Position numbers and translations under genes: made by a program. Below are positions 11,743 to 23,800 of a stretch of DNA of 64,000 nucleotides, piece after piece. Every line of letters begins with the position of its first letter. Positions within the stretch are counted from its first letter, which is position 1. The notes under the pieces were generated by a model. That model was not told the DNA's origin. It searched no databases and saw only the letters and a list, made by a program, of their open reading frames with translations. The DNA comes from Hybos culiciformis (taxonomy: Eukaryota > Arthropoda > Insecta > Diptera > Hybotidae): positions 70,061,430-70,125,429 of the forward strand of contig OZ023273.1 in the NCBI GenBank assembly GCA_964007475.1, read 5' to 3'.

Positions 11743-12822
11743 ATTCGTAGTTAATAAACGTAAGCCCAATGTCATTTTAATAATTGATTATGTACGTGAT
11801 TAGTTAATTTAATTTAATTTTAACTTATTTATTATTAGTGGCTGTAATAAACAAAAAGTTAAAGAAACAAAATGTTGGTTCTTCAAGGTTCAAATATTGA
11901 TCATTTTATTTCGCTTTTATCTATTTCTATGTTTTTTATATACCATATTTAATATTCATTCAATAGAAATTTTTATTTCCCTTATGTTGGAGCAAAGGTA
12001 GAATAAAGAATTTATTTTATTTTATTAAGAGGAAATAAGGGAGTCAGGATAGGCTAGATAAAATTATTGTTATGTAATCCATGATAGAACGCCATTCTTA
12101 TTTTCACTGTGTTGGCTGTTTAAAAAAAAGGATATTTTAAAAATACTTGAAGATAAAAATAAAAATGTTGTAATGGTTTTTATATGATCCCAAGAATTAA
12201 AATAACATTGTGTTGAAAGGAACCAATTCAGAAATTTTCTTTTAATTTTTTAAAAGCCGATACTTTATTTTGTTGTATTAACTGTATTAACGAATTCTTT
12301 TCCAGTTAGACATTTTTATACTTTAATTACAAATAGTTTTTACTTGATTATTAATTGTGTTATCAAAGCGTCAAAGCATCAAAGCATCAAAAACTAGAAA
12401 AAATATAAATGGGAACTACTATTATACGTAAAATATTAAGGATTATCATGGAAAACTGACCTCTTATGGTTTCTTGTCAAAATCTAATTCCATTTGCTAT
12501 CGCTTAGTTTTCAGAGTTCAAATTCTATAATTAATGCATTTTTAAAAACGTTTAAAATATTTAACCCAAATTTACAAACAAAATTATACGAAAATGGGTT
12601 TTGAACATTCTTTTTGGAAGACATTGCTTATAGAATTTGAAATTAGAAGTAAGCACAGTCAAGACGTCTAAATTTAACAAAATTATCGCTTTTAACGATG
12701 AAAAATAAATAATTGAATAATAAGATAATATTCAATGTTTTTGATACTTTAAATAATTAATTAATTTTTGAGATAGTAATTTGGTTGCCTAAAAACTATA
12801 TTAATTACATAAATAAATGCTT
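11743..12822. other. Convergent intergenic region between pasha and GNL1
   Basis: It holds both 3' UTRs. A small 10-bp tandem repeat (TCAAAGCATC, about three copies) sits near 12364-12390. No gene is seen. Confidence 0.5.
11753..11758 (+). promoter_or_regulatory. Candidate poly(A) signal of pasha
   Basis: AATAAA lies 11 nt after the pasha stop. A second AATAAA is found near 11846. The second would leave a more usual 3' UTR length; which is used cannot be told. Confidence 0.35.
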
Positions 12823-15800
12823 TTATTCTGAATCAAGTAACTGGAAAGTATTTTTGTTATCGGTTTTATTGCTCTCCTCGTCTTCTGATTCGCTACCTGA
12901 TTCTCCTGATTCATCTTCATGAAGATCTATTCGTTTACTACTATAATCCTCAGTTGGTTCATTTCCTTGCAATTTTACTATTTGTAAAATGTCCTTATGA
13001 TTTAACCACTCATCTTTAGTTTTATGAAAATTAGGAGGGAAAGTTTCGATAACAATTTTACCTTCTAATATCATTCTTAATATATTATTGCTACTTCTAT
13101 AATAATCGGGACGAGCAGCTTTTGCAGTAAGAAAACCACGCTTTAAAGCCCATGCTTCACAAATACCCATTGTTGACCAATTATCATAATCATCTGGCAA
13201 TTGTACATTTAAAATTTTCGGCAAATTTAAATTTTCTGCAATATATAACAGTGTTCGGTAAGGTTCTCTAAGTTGAGCGATTGGATAACTGCCAATTAAA
13301 ACTTGTATGTATTTTGGTGTTGAAGATGGAAAAACTAGTCCCGGGCAATCACAAAGTCTTACATTATCTAAAAAAAAAATAAAAAATAACTAACGAATTT
13401 GATTAACTAAATTGTTTATAAATCATACCTGTGAGAAAAATGGTTTGAAAATTCTTTGTATGGCCAGGAGTTTTACTCACAGAGACGACTTTTTTTCCTA
13501 TAAAATTTAATGAAAAATTAAGTTATTTATCGTTGTTACTTTTTCGAAGCAAAAAAATAATTTTTTTGAAATAATTTTTTTTGCTAGACTTTGCTTTACC
13601 ATATTTACTTAATTACCTTTCAAAGAATTAATTAAAGATGATTTTCCAGCATTTGGAAAGCCCACACATCCAATTGTTAAGATTCCATTTTTAAATTTTT
13701 GATTTTCTTTGTATTCTTCTGACTCACTTGGATTAGTTGTAATTTCATTTTCAACTTGTAATATATCATCAATAGGATTCAATTGATCTAAAAAAATAAA
13801 ATGTACAATGTGTAATATACAATTTTGAATTTTCATTTTGGTTTTGCCAAATATTTTTTTATCGAGTTTATCTTGTTTTGACGAAATTTTACGATTTTCG
13901 TATTTCTCAAATATTACAATAAACTTGTGGATAATTCAATTTCTAATCAATTTCTTATAAAAATACATTTTTAGTTTCACTCAAATGGAAAGAGAAAAGG
14001 ATTTTCGTAAGATTTTTACTTTTTAATCGTGATCCATAACAACCCTCAGAATATTATTTTCTAATAATAATGATACAAATAATTAAATGGAATAAATAAC
14101 AAAAATTTATGATCCCCTAATAAAAAATATAACTAAAATTCAATGGATTTGTTAATTATTTTTTTAACACTCAAAGTAAAAATTGGAGCAATTACCGCTT
14201 TTTAAATCATCTAAAATTTTTTGATTCCATCCACTCAAATCAATTTCACTATTAACAAATTTTTTACAATGCTCATATATTTTAAGAACTTCCGTTGAAG
14301 TTATTGAAATTTTTTGACGGCTTATTCGATTTCCGGAACGTTTTTGATATGATGCAAACGGAATTACTTCTATTCCTGGATATTTCTCAATGAAATAATA
14401 CTTCCATGCTAAAACTAATTCAGGTGAAATTAAATCAATTTTGTTCAAAATTAATATGACTTCTTTTTTTAAATCTTGAGTTAAATACCGAAACAAATCT
14501 GTTGGAAACATACAACTAGGGTATCTAGTATCTACAATAATTAACAAACAATCAGAAATTTCAATAACACGCCACAGCTGTCGCCATGTTTCTAAATTCA
14601 GTTCAAAAACACTTGATTCCGTTGCATTTTTCATAACATTTTCAACATATTCTTTGAAATAATGTTCCTCTTGCCGCAACAATGCTTGTTTGGACATTGA
14701 ATAATTCCATGGCGGACGCTTTGGAAAATCATAGTCTTCAAAATAAGTGTCTCCCATTTCTCGATTTTCGGGAGCTAAAAGTAAAAAAATAAAAGAAAAA
14801 AATTATTAATGGAGAGTTACTTCGTTTTAAAATCTATCGATGGAGATACAGTGTGAATTGTGCATCCAGGAGCCAAATTTTATAACTATGTTAATTTAAT
14901 GTGATTTAAACTATTTATATATATGAGCCTGAGTTAAGCTACAAATGAATAAATGTTAATCAAAAAAATGCTGCTCAAACAACATTATTTGAACGACATA
15001 ATAATTAGATATCGATTAAAAAAATGTTGTTCGAGCAACATTTTTTTGAACATGATTATAGAATTCGGCCCCTGATTTCGAAAAATCAATAAATTATTTA
15101 CTCGAGTTTAATTTTTCCTGTATACCACCAGACTAGTAGGTACCAGAAAATTACTTTAACTTAATTAGAATTCATACTCCACATTGTCACCAGTGGTACG
15201 TCATACTAAGTAGTACCACTTTTTCACACAAAATTTAAAACAATTTTAATGTGCATACTTTATGAATTATGATTCCGCTATTTTAGGTAGATAGTAGATT
15301 GTAGATTGTACCGGTTTCCAGACACCCTCCAGTTTCCGGACATTTATGTAAATGGTGGAAAATTAAGAAAATTTTAAATAGTTACGTGCCCGTTATTTAA
15401 TATATTTCTGAAATAGAAAATTTGTAAGTTTTAATTTAAAAAATAGTTGAGCTTTGCAGAAATACCAAAACTGAACTTCAGGCATTATTAATTATGAAGA
15501 AATGACAGGAAAGTTGAAAAAAAAAAGTTATTTGTCCGGTATCCGGTGCAATCTAAAAAAAAAAAACGAGGTTTGTAGAGAAAAATACCTACCTTTGTTG
15601 AATTTGACTGTAAGGTACCTATCTACCCCAAAAATGGGATTAAAAATTCGCAATATTGTTTTATTAGTAAGTACCTAGATAGGTAAAAGACATTTTTTTT
15701 TTCACTCACGTGCTATTGGCTTTAATGGCTCCCTGGCTTTTTTTCTGTTTTGCTCAATAAGTTTCCGAGATTCATCATGGAAACGTAAATTGTAACGATT

Positions 15801-16025
15801 ACCACTCTTGGTGTTCTGTTTGTTTAAACATCGCATTTTCAAGTTGTTTTCAAAGTTTGAGCTTCCTGAAGGTAGAGCAGAACCTTCGTTTGACGAATCT
15901 GTGCTTGACGAATTATTTCGCTTTAATAAAACTGAAGTATTTCGATTTTTAACCGTACGCTTATGAATCAATTGCTCCTTTTTCTTTTTGCCGCTAAACG
16001 GAGTTTTACGCCGTCCTTGTGGCAT
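12823..16025 (-). CDS. GNL1: GNL1/HSR1-type circularly permuted GTPase, five exons
   Basis: Minus-strand exons are 15710-16025, 14196-14774, 13617-13787, 13429-13497 and 12823-13367. They total 1680 nt, giving 559 residues with consistent phases. The N-terminus (MPQGRRKTPFSGKKKKEQL) is lysine-rich and matches the GNL1 start, probably a nuclear or nucleolar targeting stretch. DFPKRPPWNYSMSK and LETWRQLWRV identify the family. The GTPase motifs occur in permuted order: G4 NKID (216-219) first, then the P-loop GFPNAGKSS (341-349), then G3 DCPG (385-388). This order defines the YlqF/YRG family, which acts in ribosome-subunit maturation or nucleolar traffic. The C-terminal end is an acidic Ser/Glu/Asp tail. 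It is convergent with pasha. The Drosophila equivalent would be a nucleostemin-family GTPase. Confidence 0.93.
15298..15556. repeat. Small inverted-repeat element in GNL1 intron 1
   Basis: AGATTGTACCGG near 15305 is mirrored by CCGGTGCAATCT ending near 15554, with further matching TTTCCGG/CCGGTAT blocks inside. It is about 255 bp long, without ORF and without a clear target duplication. Probably an old MITE. Confidence 0.45.
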
Positions 16026-16413
16026 TTTTTTATTTTTTTTCTGAATATTTCTTCTTTATTTTATTTTTATTTGATTTGACCTTTATATTTATTTTTAATA
16101 ATTTATATTTTTGATTTTGTTGTTTACGGTTTACCTTTTTTTTATAATTTTGATGTGTGCGATAGGGTTGCCACTTAGTGTAGTTTCTAAATGCAGTGCA
16201 AATTGATTTTATTAAAGAAGATATGCAATTACAACAATTATTGAGCAGAGTCCAAATAAACGAATACGCGTCCTGCTTCTGATGTACATACCTACTCTGT
16301 CAATGAATTATTAATTTTCTCGGTCTATTCAAGTCGATGCTTATATCATTTAATATTACCTGTATCGCTGTATCACTTGTATAACCTATTTTTAGATTTT
16401 TCATAATATATCG

Positions 16414-16490
16414 ACCGTCACGGTGTAGTGGTATTGCCATTATTCGCGGCATTTTCGTCCGTGAGTTCGATTCCCTCTTCGGACTGGAAT
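16414..16490 (+). repeat. tRNA-derived SINE-like head
   Basis: CGGTGTAGTGGTA resembles a polymerase III A box, and GAGTTCGATTCCC about 30 nt further on resembles a B box. The spacing fits a tRNA. The T-stem and acceptor stem do not pair well and there is no full cloverleaf, so this is not a functional tRNA gene. It reads as the head of a SINE or a decayed tRNA copy. The body downstream is not recognised. Confidence 0.5.
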
Positions 16491-17147
16491 TTGTCCACTT
16501 GAATTTTTAGAAGGTAGCTTATGTTTTAAAACATTATATTAAGTTTTTTCCTGTATAAATTCATTTTTAATTCAGCTTTCCTTCAATAATGTCCGTACAT
16601 CTGTCTGACACTAAAATTCTTAACATTATTATTATGCTACTTAACCACGATAAAAGTTTTGGAGAATCCTGATGAAATGGTGCAAAGATGTCGATTTGAG
16701 GAACCTAAAAAAAGTAAGCTCCAAGAGTGTCCACGAATTTGATTGAAAATGTATTTCGATGAAAATTTATTGATATATACCGAATGATAGCGATTGGTAA
16801 ATATTAAAAAAAAAATGATTTCATCCAAACAGCCAAATTACAAAGTTATTTTGAAAGAAATCGTCGGTTACCTTCCTATTTGTCCAAACGACCATTATTC
16901 ATTACGAATTTCAAGTTTTGATTTCCATTTCTGGATATCTCGAATCTTCTATATTTCATTTTCTGATCAGCAAATGATAACATGAAATCAAACCTATTAT
17001 TATTTTCAAAAACGGTATTAATAATGTAAGCATTCTAGTGTCGGACAAACTGACGGAGGAACAAACGGACAGAAACGCAAAGATTTAGTTAAGAATTCGA
17101 TTTTTCAACATTGACGGAAACGTGCTTAAATTTAAAAACATTAACCG

Positions 17148-17304
17148 CCTGGGCAAGCTCGACGCGACGCAAACGCTAATGACGCAAAAGACCATATAAT
17201 CGTGTAATTAACGTTAACGTCGAGACTTTCCATACATTTTCAGATATGTAGGTATTTGATATTTCTTCGCGACCGTCGCGTGCGTTACGTCGAGCTTAAC
17301 CAAA
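17148..17304. repeat. CG-rich inverted-repeat MITE
   Basis: AAGCTCGACGCGACGCAAACG near 17156 is imperfectly inverted near 17270-17301 (GCGTTACGTCGAGCTT). It is a CpG-rich island-like patch in AT-rich DNA. Non-coding; target duplication not resolved. Confidence 0.45.
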
Positions 17305-17891
17305 CCATACGAGAATGCACAAATATTACTTTAATCTGGCATGTTTGTTAAATTTTCGTCCCATGGATTCAAAACTTTATAGGTATAATTTACTAATTTA
17401 AAAAACAGATTAGAAATTTGGATTAGACTCTGCCACGTTATTATGAATTACGATAATTGTATTCTACGTTTCATTCAAGTGTATGTAGGTATTCATTGAA
17501 TTTAATATAAATATTTCAAAATTCAATTGATAAGATTCTTAGGATTATTGATTGTACTTCGTGATAATTCTCCATGACCAGAAAATGTTTTACTATAACA
17601 GCTGTTATGCAATTATTATATTACGTAAGTAGTCTTATACATTTATAATTCATTTTCAGATGAATTAAAATGCGTTTGAGTTTTGTAGAATCAAAATAAT
17701 AACTTTATTTTTATTTTAATTTAATTTATTTACAGTTAAAAAATTCAAAAGAATTACATTATGTAATATTAATTTAAATTTTTTAAAGAATTCTAAATTA
17801 CACAACTACCACAAAATTGCAGTAATAGAAATAATTATTTTTTTATATCACAATTTAGATAAATGTAAACAGATTGAAAACCTTGCTTAAT

Positions 17892-20800
17892 CTATTTTAA
17901 AGCATTCTTGTGTGTTTCCGGTAAAAAGAAACTTAATCCTGCAGCACCTAAAATTTATAATTAGTTAGAAAAATATTTGTTTCATATAGTATAGGTGTAT
18001 TAGAAAGGATAAAATAAATTTTTTTTTAGAAGTAGGTTGTTTTTGTTCAGTCAGAATAGTAATTTGTAATTTGTTTAATTTGATTTTTTAAAATATTTAT
18101 TCTTGAAATAAAAATAGTTAATTTTAATAAAAACTTGAAAGAGAAACGCTATTTATTTAACTTTCTTCTTCATATATAGATAGGGTATAGAGATACAAAT
18201 TAATGTTATATTGTCTGTCATTTGGAAATAATCTTTGAATTCTGTTCTAAAATTTATTAAGCTCATAAAATTCAGACGCAATATCCTTAGCCAAATTTTA
18301 GAAGTGTTATCAAAGAAACTTATTTTCCAAGCCGTTCTAATAATTTTGAATTTCATTTAGATTATATGTATATCGTCATTGTTAACTCTCTCAACAAAAA
18401 CAACTTTGGAAAATGCGGCCTAACATTAACTCTTAAATTTCGAAATTTACCGAGTTGCGTCGTGAGCGTGGAAAGCGCTAAAAATCTCAGACCAATTCAT
18501 TTAAAAAAATACGGTCAATATACAATCAAATGTACATACTACCACTAAAATGAATTTACAGTAGTTAAATATCATTATAGTCAAACGGAATGCAGTCAAA
18601 CGTACTGTGCTCATTTATTTTAATACTTACTAAAAAGTACAACTCCAATGAAAGAAAATGTTGCGATACAACTTGAAGCCATGATGTATGGAAATAAAAG
18701 ATTTCCTAACAAAGAACCTAACCTTCCACACATCATTGCTATTGAAACAACCATAGTCCTGTAACAAAAAATGCATGATAAAAAATTAGAGTTCACAAAT
18801 TTTTTTTTTTTGGAGAAAATTTGAAAAATAGTTTTATCAGAGTAAGCTGTTTATCATTAAATTGTGATTTGTAACTTAAATCTGGACTTAAATCGTTAAA
18901 TCAATGACTATATTAACAAATTACTTATGAAACTTACCTTGAGGAAGTTGGGAACAAATTTACGATTACTCCTAATAAAGCTGTTGAACTTATACTTCCA
19001 ACGGTTACACAAGCAGATGCCAGAAAAACTGTTGCTCTTGAACTATTTGCCCAATATAATGATATAGCTGTTGCTCCAGATATTGTTAATCCTATAACTG
19101 TAAAGAACAAATATTATTTTTCAATATTTGTTTGGCGTCCGTCATCTTCGTAAATTCTAAACTAAATTAATAATGTATAGAAAAAAATTATAATGTTATC
19201 ATGATTGTATGTATATGGTAAAGGCACGATTGTAAAAATCCAATGAGCAACTTTCAGACATGTACATGATGTACTGAGTCCTATAAATCCAATTTTTTTT
19301 TTCAAATTTTGTATCATCATTAATATCTTCTATGTTCTATAAAAATATTAAAAAGAATGCCCGTCTGTGTGTTACTCCGAAACTGTTACAGATATTGCAT
19401 TAAAACTTATTGGCTTATGGATGACATTTTACTGATGTGGCTTCGAAAGTACTTTGAATTTGAACAATATTAAATAGGTAGCACAGGCCACAGCGTACTA
19501 ATACCATGTGAAAATATCTAATTTTATACATTTTTATCTAAAGCTCAAGAACCATGGGACTTACTAACACTATATTTGGACCTTATGTTGGTTTGGTCTT
19601 CATGAACGTTTCTATTGAGTTTGAAAAGGATAGGTGGAATTAGTATTGAGATATCTCGAAAAAAGGTGTTTGTGGTACTTTTAATTATTTTATCTTATTT
19701 ATATAAGTACTAGACGTTTACCCGTACTGCACTACGGATCAGGAAAATTTTGTGCTTTGTGCTGACCCCCACCCCTAGAATTGGAATATTATGAGCTGGA
19801 TAAATAACTAACTTCACTAACTGTTACCTTGAAAGGAAGTACTCATTTTAATCTAATTCTAGGGAAGGGGAATGATACAATATTTCCTTAATGCGATGAG
19901 TACCCGATGTTTTAGGTTATTTTATCGAGTACTCAAATACCCGGGTAATCGGTTCGAGTATCGAGTACTTAAAAATAAAATAAAATTCAAATATAGTTAA
20001 AGCTTTTAGAGGTTTATAAAGTGATTGGAACCAATAGATTGAAGAGATTACAAAAAACGTTATCGGTCTCTTCTGAGCGGGTTTTTATTTCCAAATTTTT
20101 ATTGGGTACTGACTCAGAGCTGAATAAATTTAAGTATTTTGGTACTGAATACAATATAAGTACCAGTATACTGGTACTGGAAAAATACTGCAGTATTTTT
20201 TTCTCACAATATACTGGTACTGCACAAAATTTAAGTACCAGTATACTGGTACTGAAAAAATACTGCAATATTTTCTCACAATATACTGCTACTGCAGAAA
20301 ATTTAAGTACCAGTATACTGGTACTGCAAAAATACTGCAATATTTTTGTACAATGTATTGGTACTGCAAAAAATTTCAGTAGCAGTATATATATAGTATA
20401 TTGGTACTGAAATTTTTTTCCAGTACCAGTACATTGTAGAAAATATTACAGAATTTTTGCAGTAACAGTATACTGGTACTTATATTGCAAAATACTTAAA
20501 TTTAGTTAGTTTTGGCGTACTGAAACGTTAAATGCATAAGGTGTGTTGAAATATTATTTCTTAAAAAACAATAAAAATTAATAAATTTAAAAAAATATAT
20601 ATTTTTTGGGTGTTTCACTCCAAAAAAAATACTACCCGGGTTATCCGGGTTACCCGGGTAGTTGGTGAATTGATACTCGACTACCCGGGTAATTGAAAAT
20701 CGGGTAATTTGGACACTTTAGATATATGTAATGTACAAAATATCAACTTACTCATAATTTTTTTATTTCCTATTTTCCTTATCAAACTACTGGCAACCAA

Positions 20801-23800
20801 ATATCCACCGAAACCACATAATCCAACAATTATGGTATTAGTATACATAGCTTCAGGTATAATCTGGAAATATTAAATTGAAAAATGTTAATATTTAAAT
20901 AAATAAATAAACAAAGTTTATTATTTTTCATTATGTAAATCATTATTTTATTGTAATTTTTCACATAATGGAAAGGAACTTTTCAGAATTATTAATTTTT
21001 TTTTGTAAATTTCATCTAAATCTATATGATTTCTATTACTAATTAGAAAATATTATGCAGGTATCGGTATTACGTATAAATAATTAACTTTCGTTACGAT
21101 CACCGTCGTGAGTTCCTAGTGTGAAAAATGGTTGATCACGAGTTAACAGTTCAAGTCAACATAATAATAGTTAGAGCTAATAATTATTCGAGAAAACGAC
21201 AAGATACGTATGTTGGATATTTTACATACCACTTTACATTGTTCCATATTATGATAAAGATTAAGATTTTGTTGTGTCATGTATATTCCGTAATCTAACA
21301 TAAGGCAAAGATTTGTTGATCCTGTCACATTATTAGAACTTTGCATTAGCTCGTAACTTCCTATTGAAGCAAATAATTGCGGAAGCCATAAGCGTATTGT
21401 ATTTTGTCTAAAATTGAAAATGTTTTTTCAAATTTATATTTCGTGATATTGAAATTAATTAAATTATAATAATTTACCCTGTTAAAATACAAAACTGCAA
21501 CATATATACCAATATTGAATATGAAAGATATGGTTTTTGAAACAATGGCCTTAATTGTTTGAATCCAGCTCTAATGTGTTCGCGTAATGATTTATGCTCT
21601 TTATCTTTTTGAGATTTATTGGTGATTTGTTCTTCAATGTTAAAAATTGATGATGATTGTTTTTCAATAACAAGTAATTTTATCTGCGAAAACAAATTTA
21701 TGTTTCAAAATATTAACCATGCATTATGCAGCTTTACAAATATGTTGCTGATTAGTGATTAGTTAAACTGTTAAACATTTAAACTAAATTTGTATACTCA
21801 CGGGAAATTCACTTTTCTTCTTTCTGGTGTTTAGGAACCAAATTGTTTGAAAAACTTCTAATGCTTCCTGGTTTCGTCCTTTTGACATTAGGAATTTAGG
21901 ACTTTCTGGAAGAAATATTATGCAAAATCCAGATATAAAACTTGGTAAACTACAAATTGCTAAAAACACATTCCACGAATGGATTTCTGAAAATTGTATA
22001 GACGACAATGATTTATAGGTTTGAATAAATTTTTAGACCTAATGTATGGTTAAAACTTTCTTATACCTAATAATCCTTCAATCACTTGGAAATCCCATTG
22101 TTGTGGTAAAACTCCCCATGATAACAATGGCAAAGATACTGTAGCAATACTAAAAAAAATTCCTATTATCATCATGACCATTGCGCGATATTTAACACCA
22201 TGCATTTCTGACAAGTACGACATCAATACGGCGAATGGACCACAAGCTCTAACAATGTTGCATAAAATTAAAATAAAATAAACCCACATGATTATTTTGT
22301 TAAAAATTAATTAATTTACAAAAATCCTCCAAAATATTTAAAAATCATCAAAGTATATGTATTTTGACTTAAAGAGCATGCTATTGCACACATGCTATCC
22401 AAAAGGAGACCATAAACCAAACATTTTTTTCTTCCAATTGTGTCACCTAAAAAGCCCCAAATGAGTGCAGATGTTATCATTCCTATAAAGTTAGAGAAAA
22501 TAAATATCATGTTTTTAACCTTGTGTAATATTCGATATGTCACAAAAGTATATGTATAATCAAACAATGCAATTTTGTAGCTTACCTGCGTATGTAATTG
22601 CATTTAATATCCCTTTGTCGTACAATGAAAGCTTTAAATCACATTCAGCAGCTGGTAGTATATACGACATTGTAGAGGTTTCAAAAACACTTGCCGTGCA
22701 TGACAACATAGAAACCAACAATAATATTAAATTGAATAAGCCAAATCCACATTCTCCTATAGCTTTCTCAAAATCAGCTGGCTCATTTTTTTGATCTAGA
22801 AAATTAAATTTTTTAATATTCTTATTGTCACAATCACAATATTTTTCATTTAGTGTGTAATATATCTAATATAATAATTGCGCCTAGCATGTACTCTATA
22901 AGGGCACCATGGCATAACGTATACTACAATAATGTCTACGAAAGAACGGCAGACTTTATTTAGTTTTTTTGGTAAATCTTGGCCAAATTCTTATATATCA
23001 ATAGCATATAATTATGTGTCTTTGAAAAAATGTCTTTCGGAAGTCATTTATTTGAGAGACATAGTTATAGAATTTGGCCCCTTTTGTCGTTTTAAACATA
23101 ACGGTCTGTAGGCTGGGATTTGCGACTTTATTATAATTGTAGGTATAAAATATAAATGTAAAGTTTAAATTATATTAGAAGATATATTCGTTCAACAAAA
23201 ATAACAATTTTTTAATAATTTTAAACTATAAGATTTCTTTTTGAAAAATAATGGTTTAGTTATAACTAGCTTCGAAAAACTAAAATGCGATTTTTAATTG
23301 TATGATAGCGCGGAATAGGGCAGAAAAATTAGTAAAAACCTTTACTTATAAATTTAATTGCCCACAAAATTGACCTAAAAAGTAAGAAATGTAAGTTGAA
23401 CTTTTTTACAGATTAGAGATTCTTATTTATAGACGTAGTATTAAGACAATTTAATTTTGATAGCTTTTTAGTGAAAATTCAATTCATTTTGCCTTCTCTT
23501 ACATTTTTATTAGCATGTACCTACCCCAAAAAAAATTTGTAATGAAATATACGCATAATCTTACGTAAATTGTTATTCAAACAAACAAAATTTTCATAGA
23601 GAATCAAAGATAAATACAATAAACTTTTGTTGAAATATTTTTCAACAAATTAACACTTTTAAATATAAGAATTAGTTTTAATTGTAGTTGTTGTAAATTA
23701 GATATCAAGATATTAAGATATATATGTTAAGATAAAGCTCAACATTCGCGAAAACATTTTCAAATATTAAAAATATATTTTTACATTATTGTAAAAGTTC

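Larger units (their letters stand above)
16026..17891. other. Intergenic region between GNL1 and the SV2-like gene
   Basis: Upstream of GNL1 the sequence is T-rich without a recognisable core promoter. The stretch holds a SINE-like segment and a CG-rich inverted repeat (listed separately). In addition, a loose inverted pair surrounds about 16590-17080 (GTCTGACACTA and its near complement TAGTGTCGGAC). No host ORF is supported. Confidence 0.5.

Noticed and set aside
14960..15075. Near-palindrome AATGTTGTTCGAGCAACATT and GAATTCGGCCCCTGAT, resembling TATAGAATTTGGCCCC near 23067
   Set aside because: Likely small repeat remnants, but no paired ends or target duplication could be defined.
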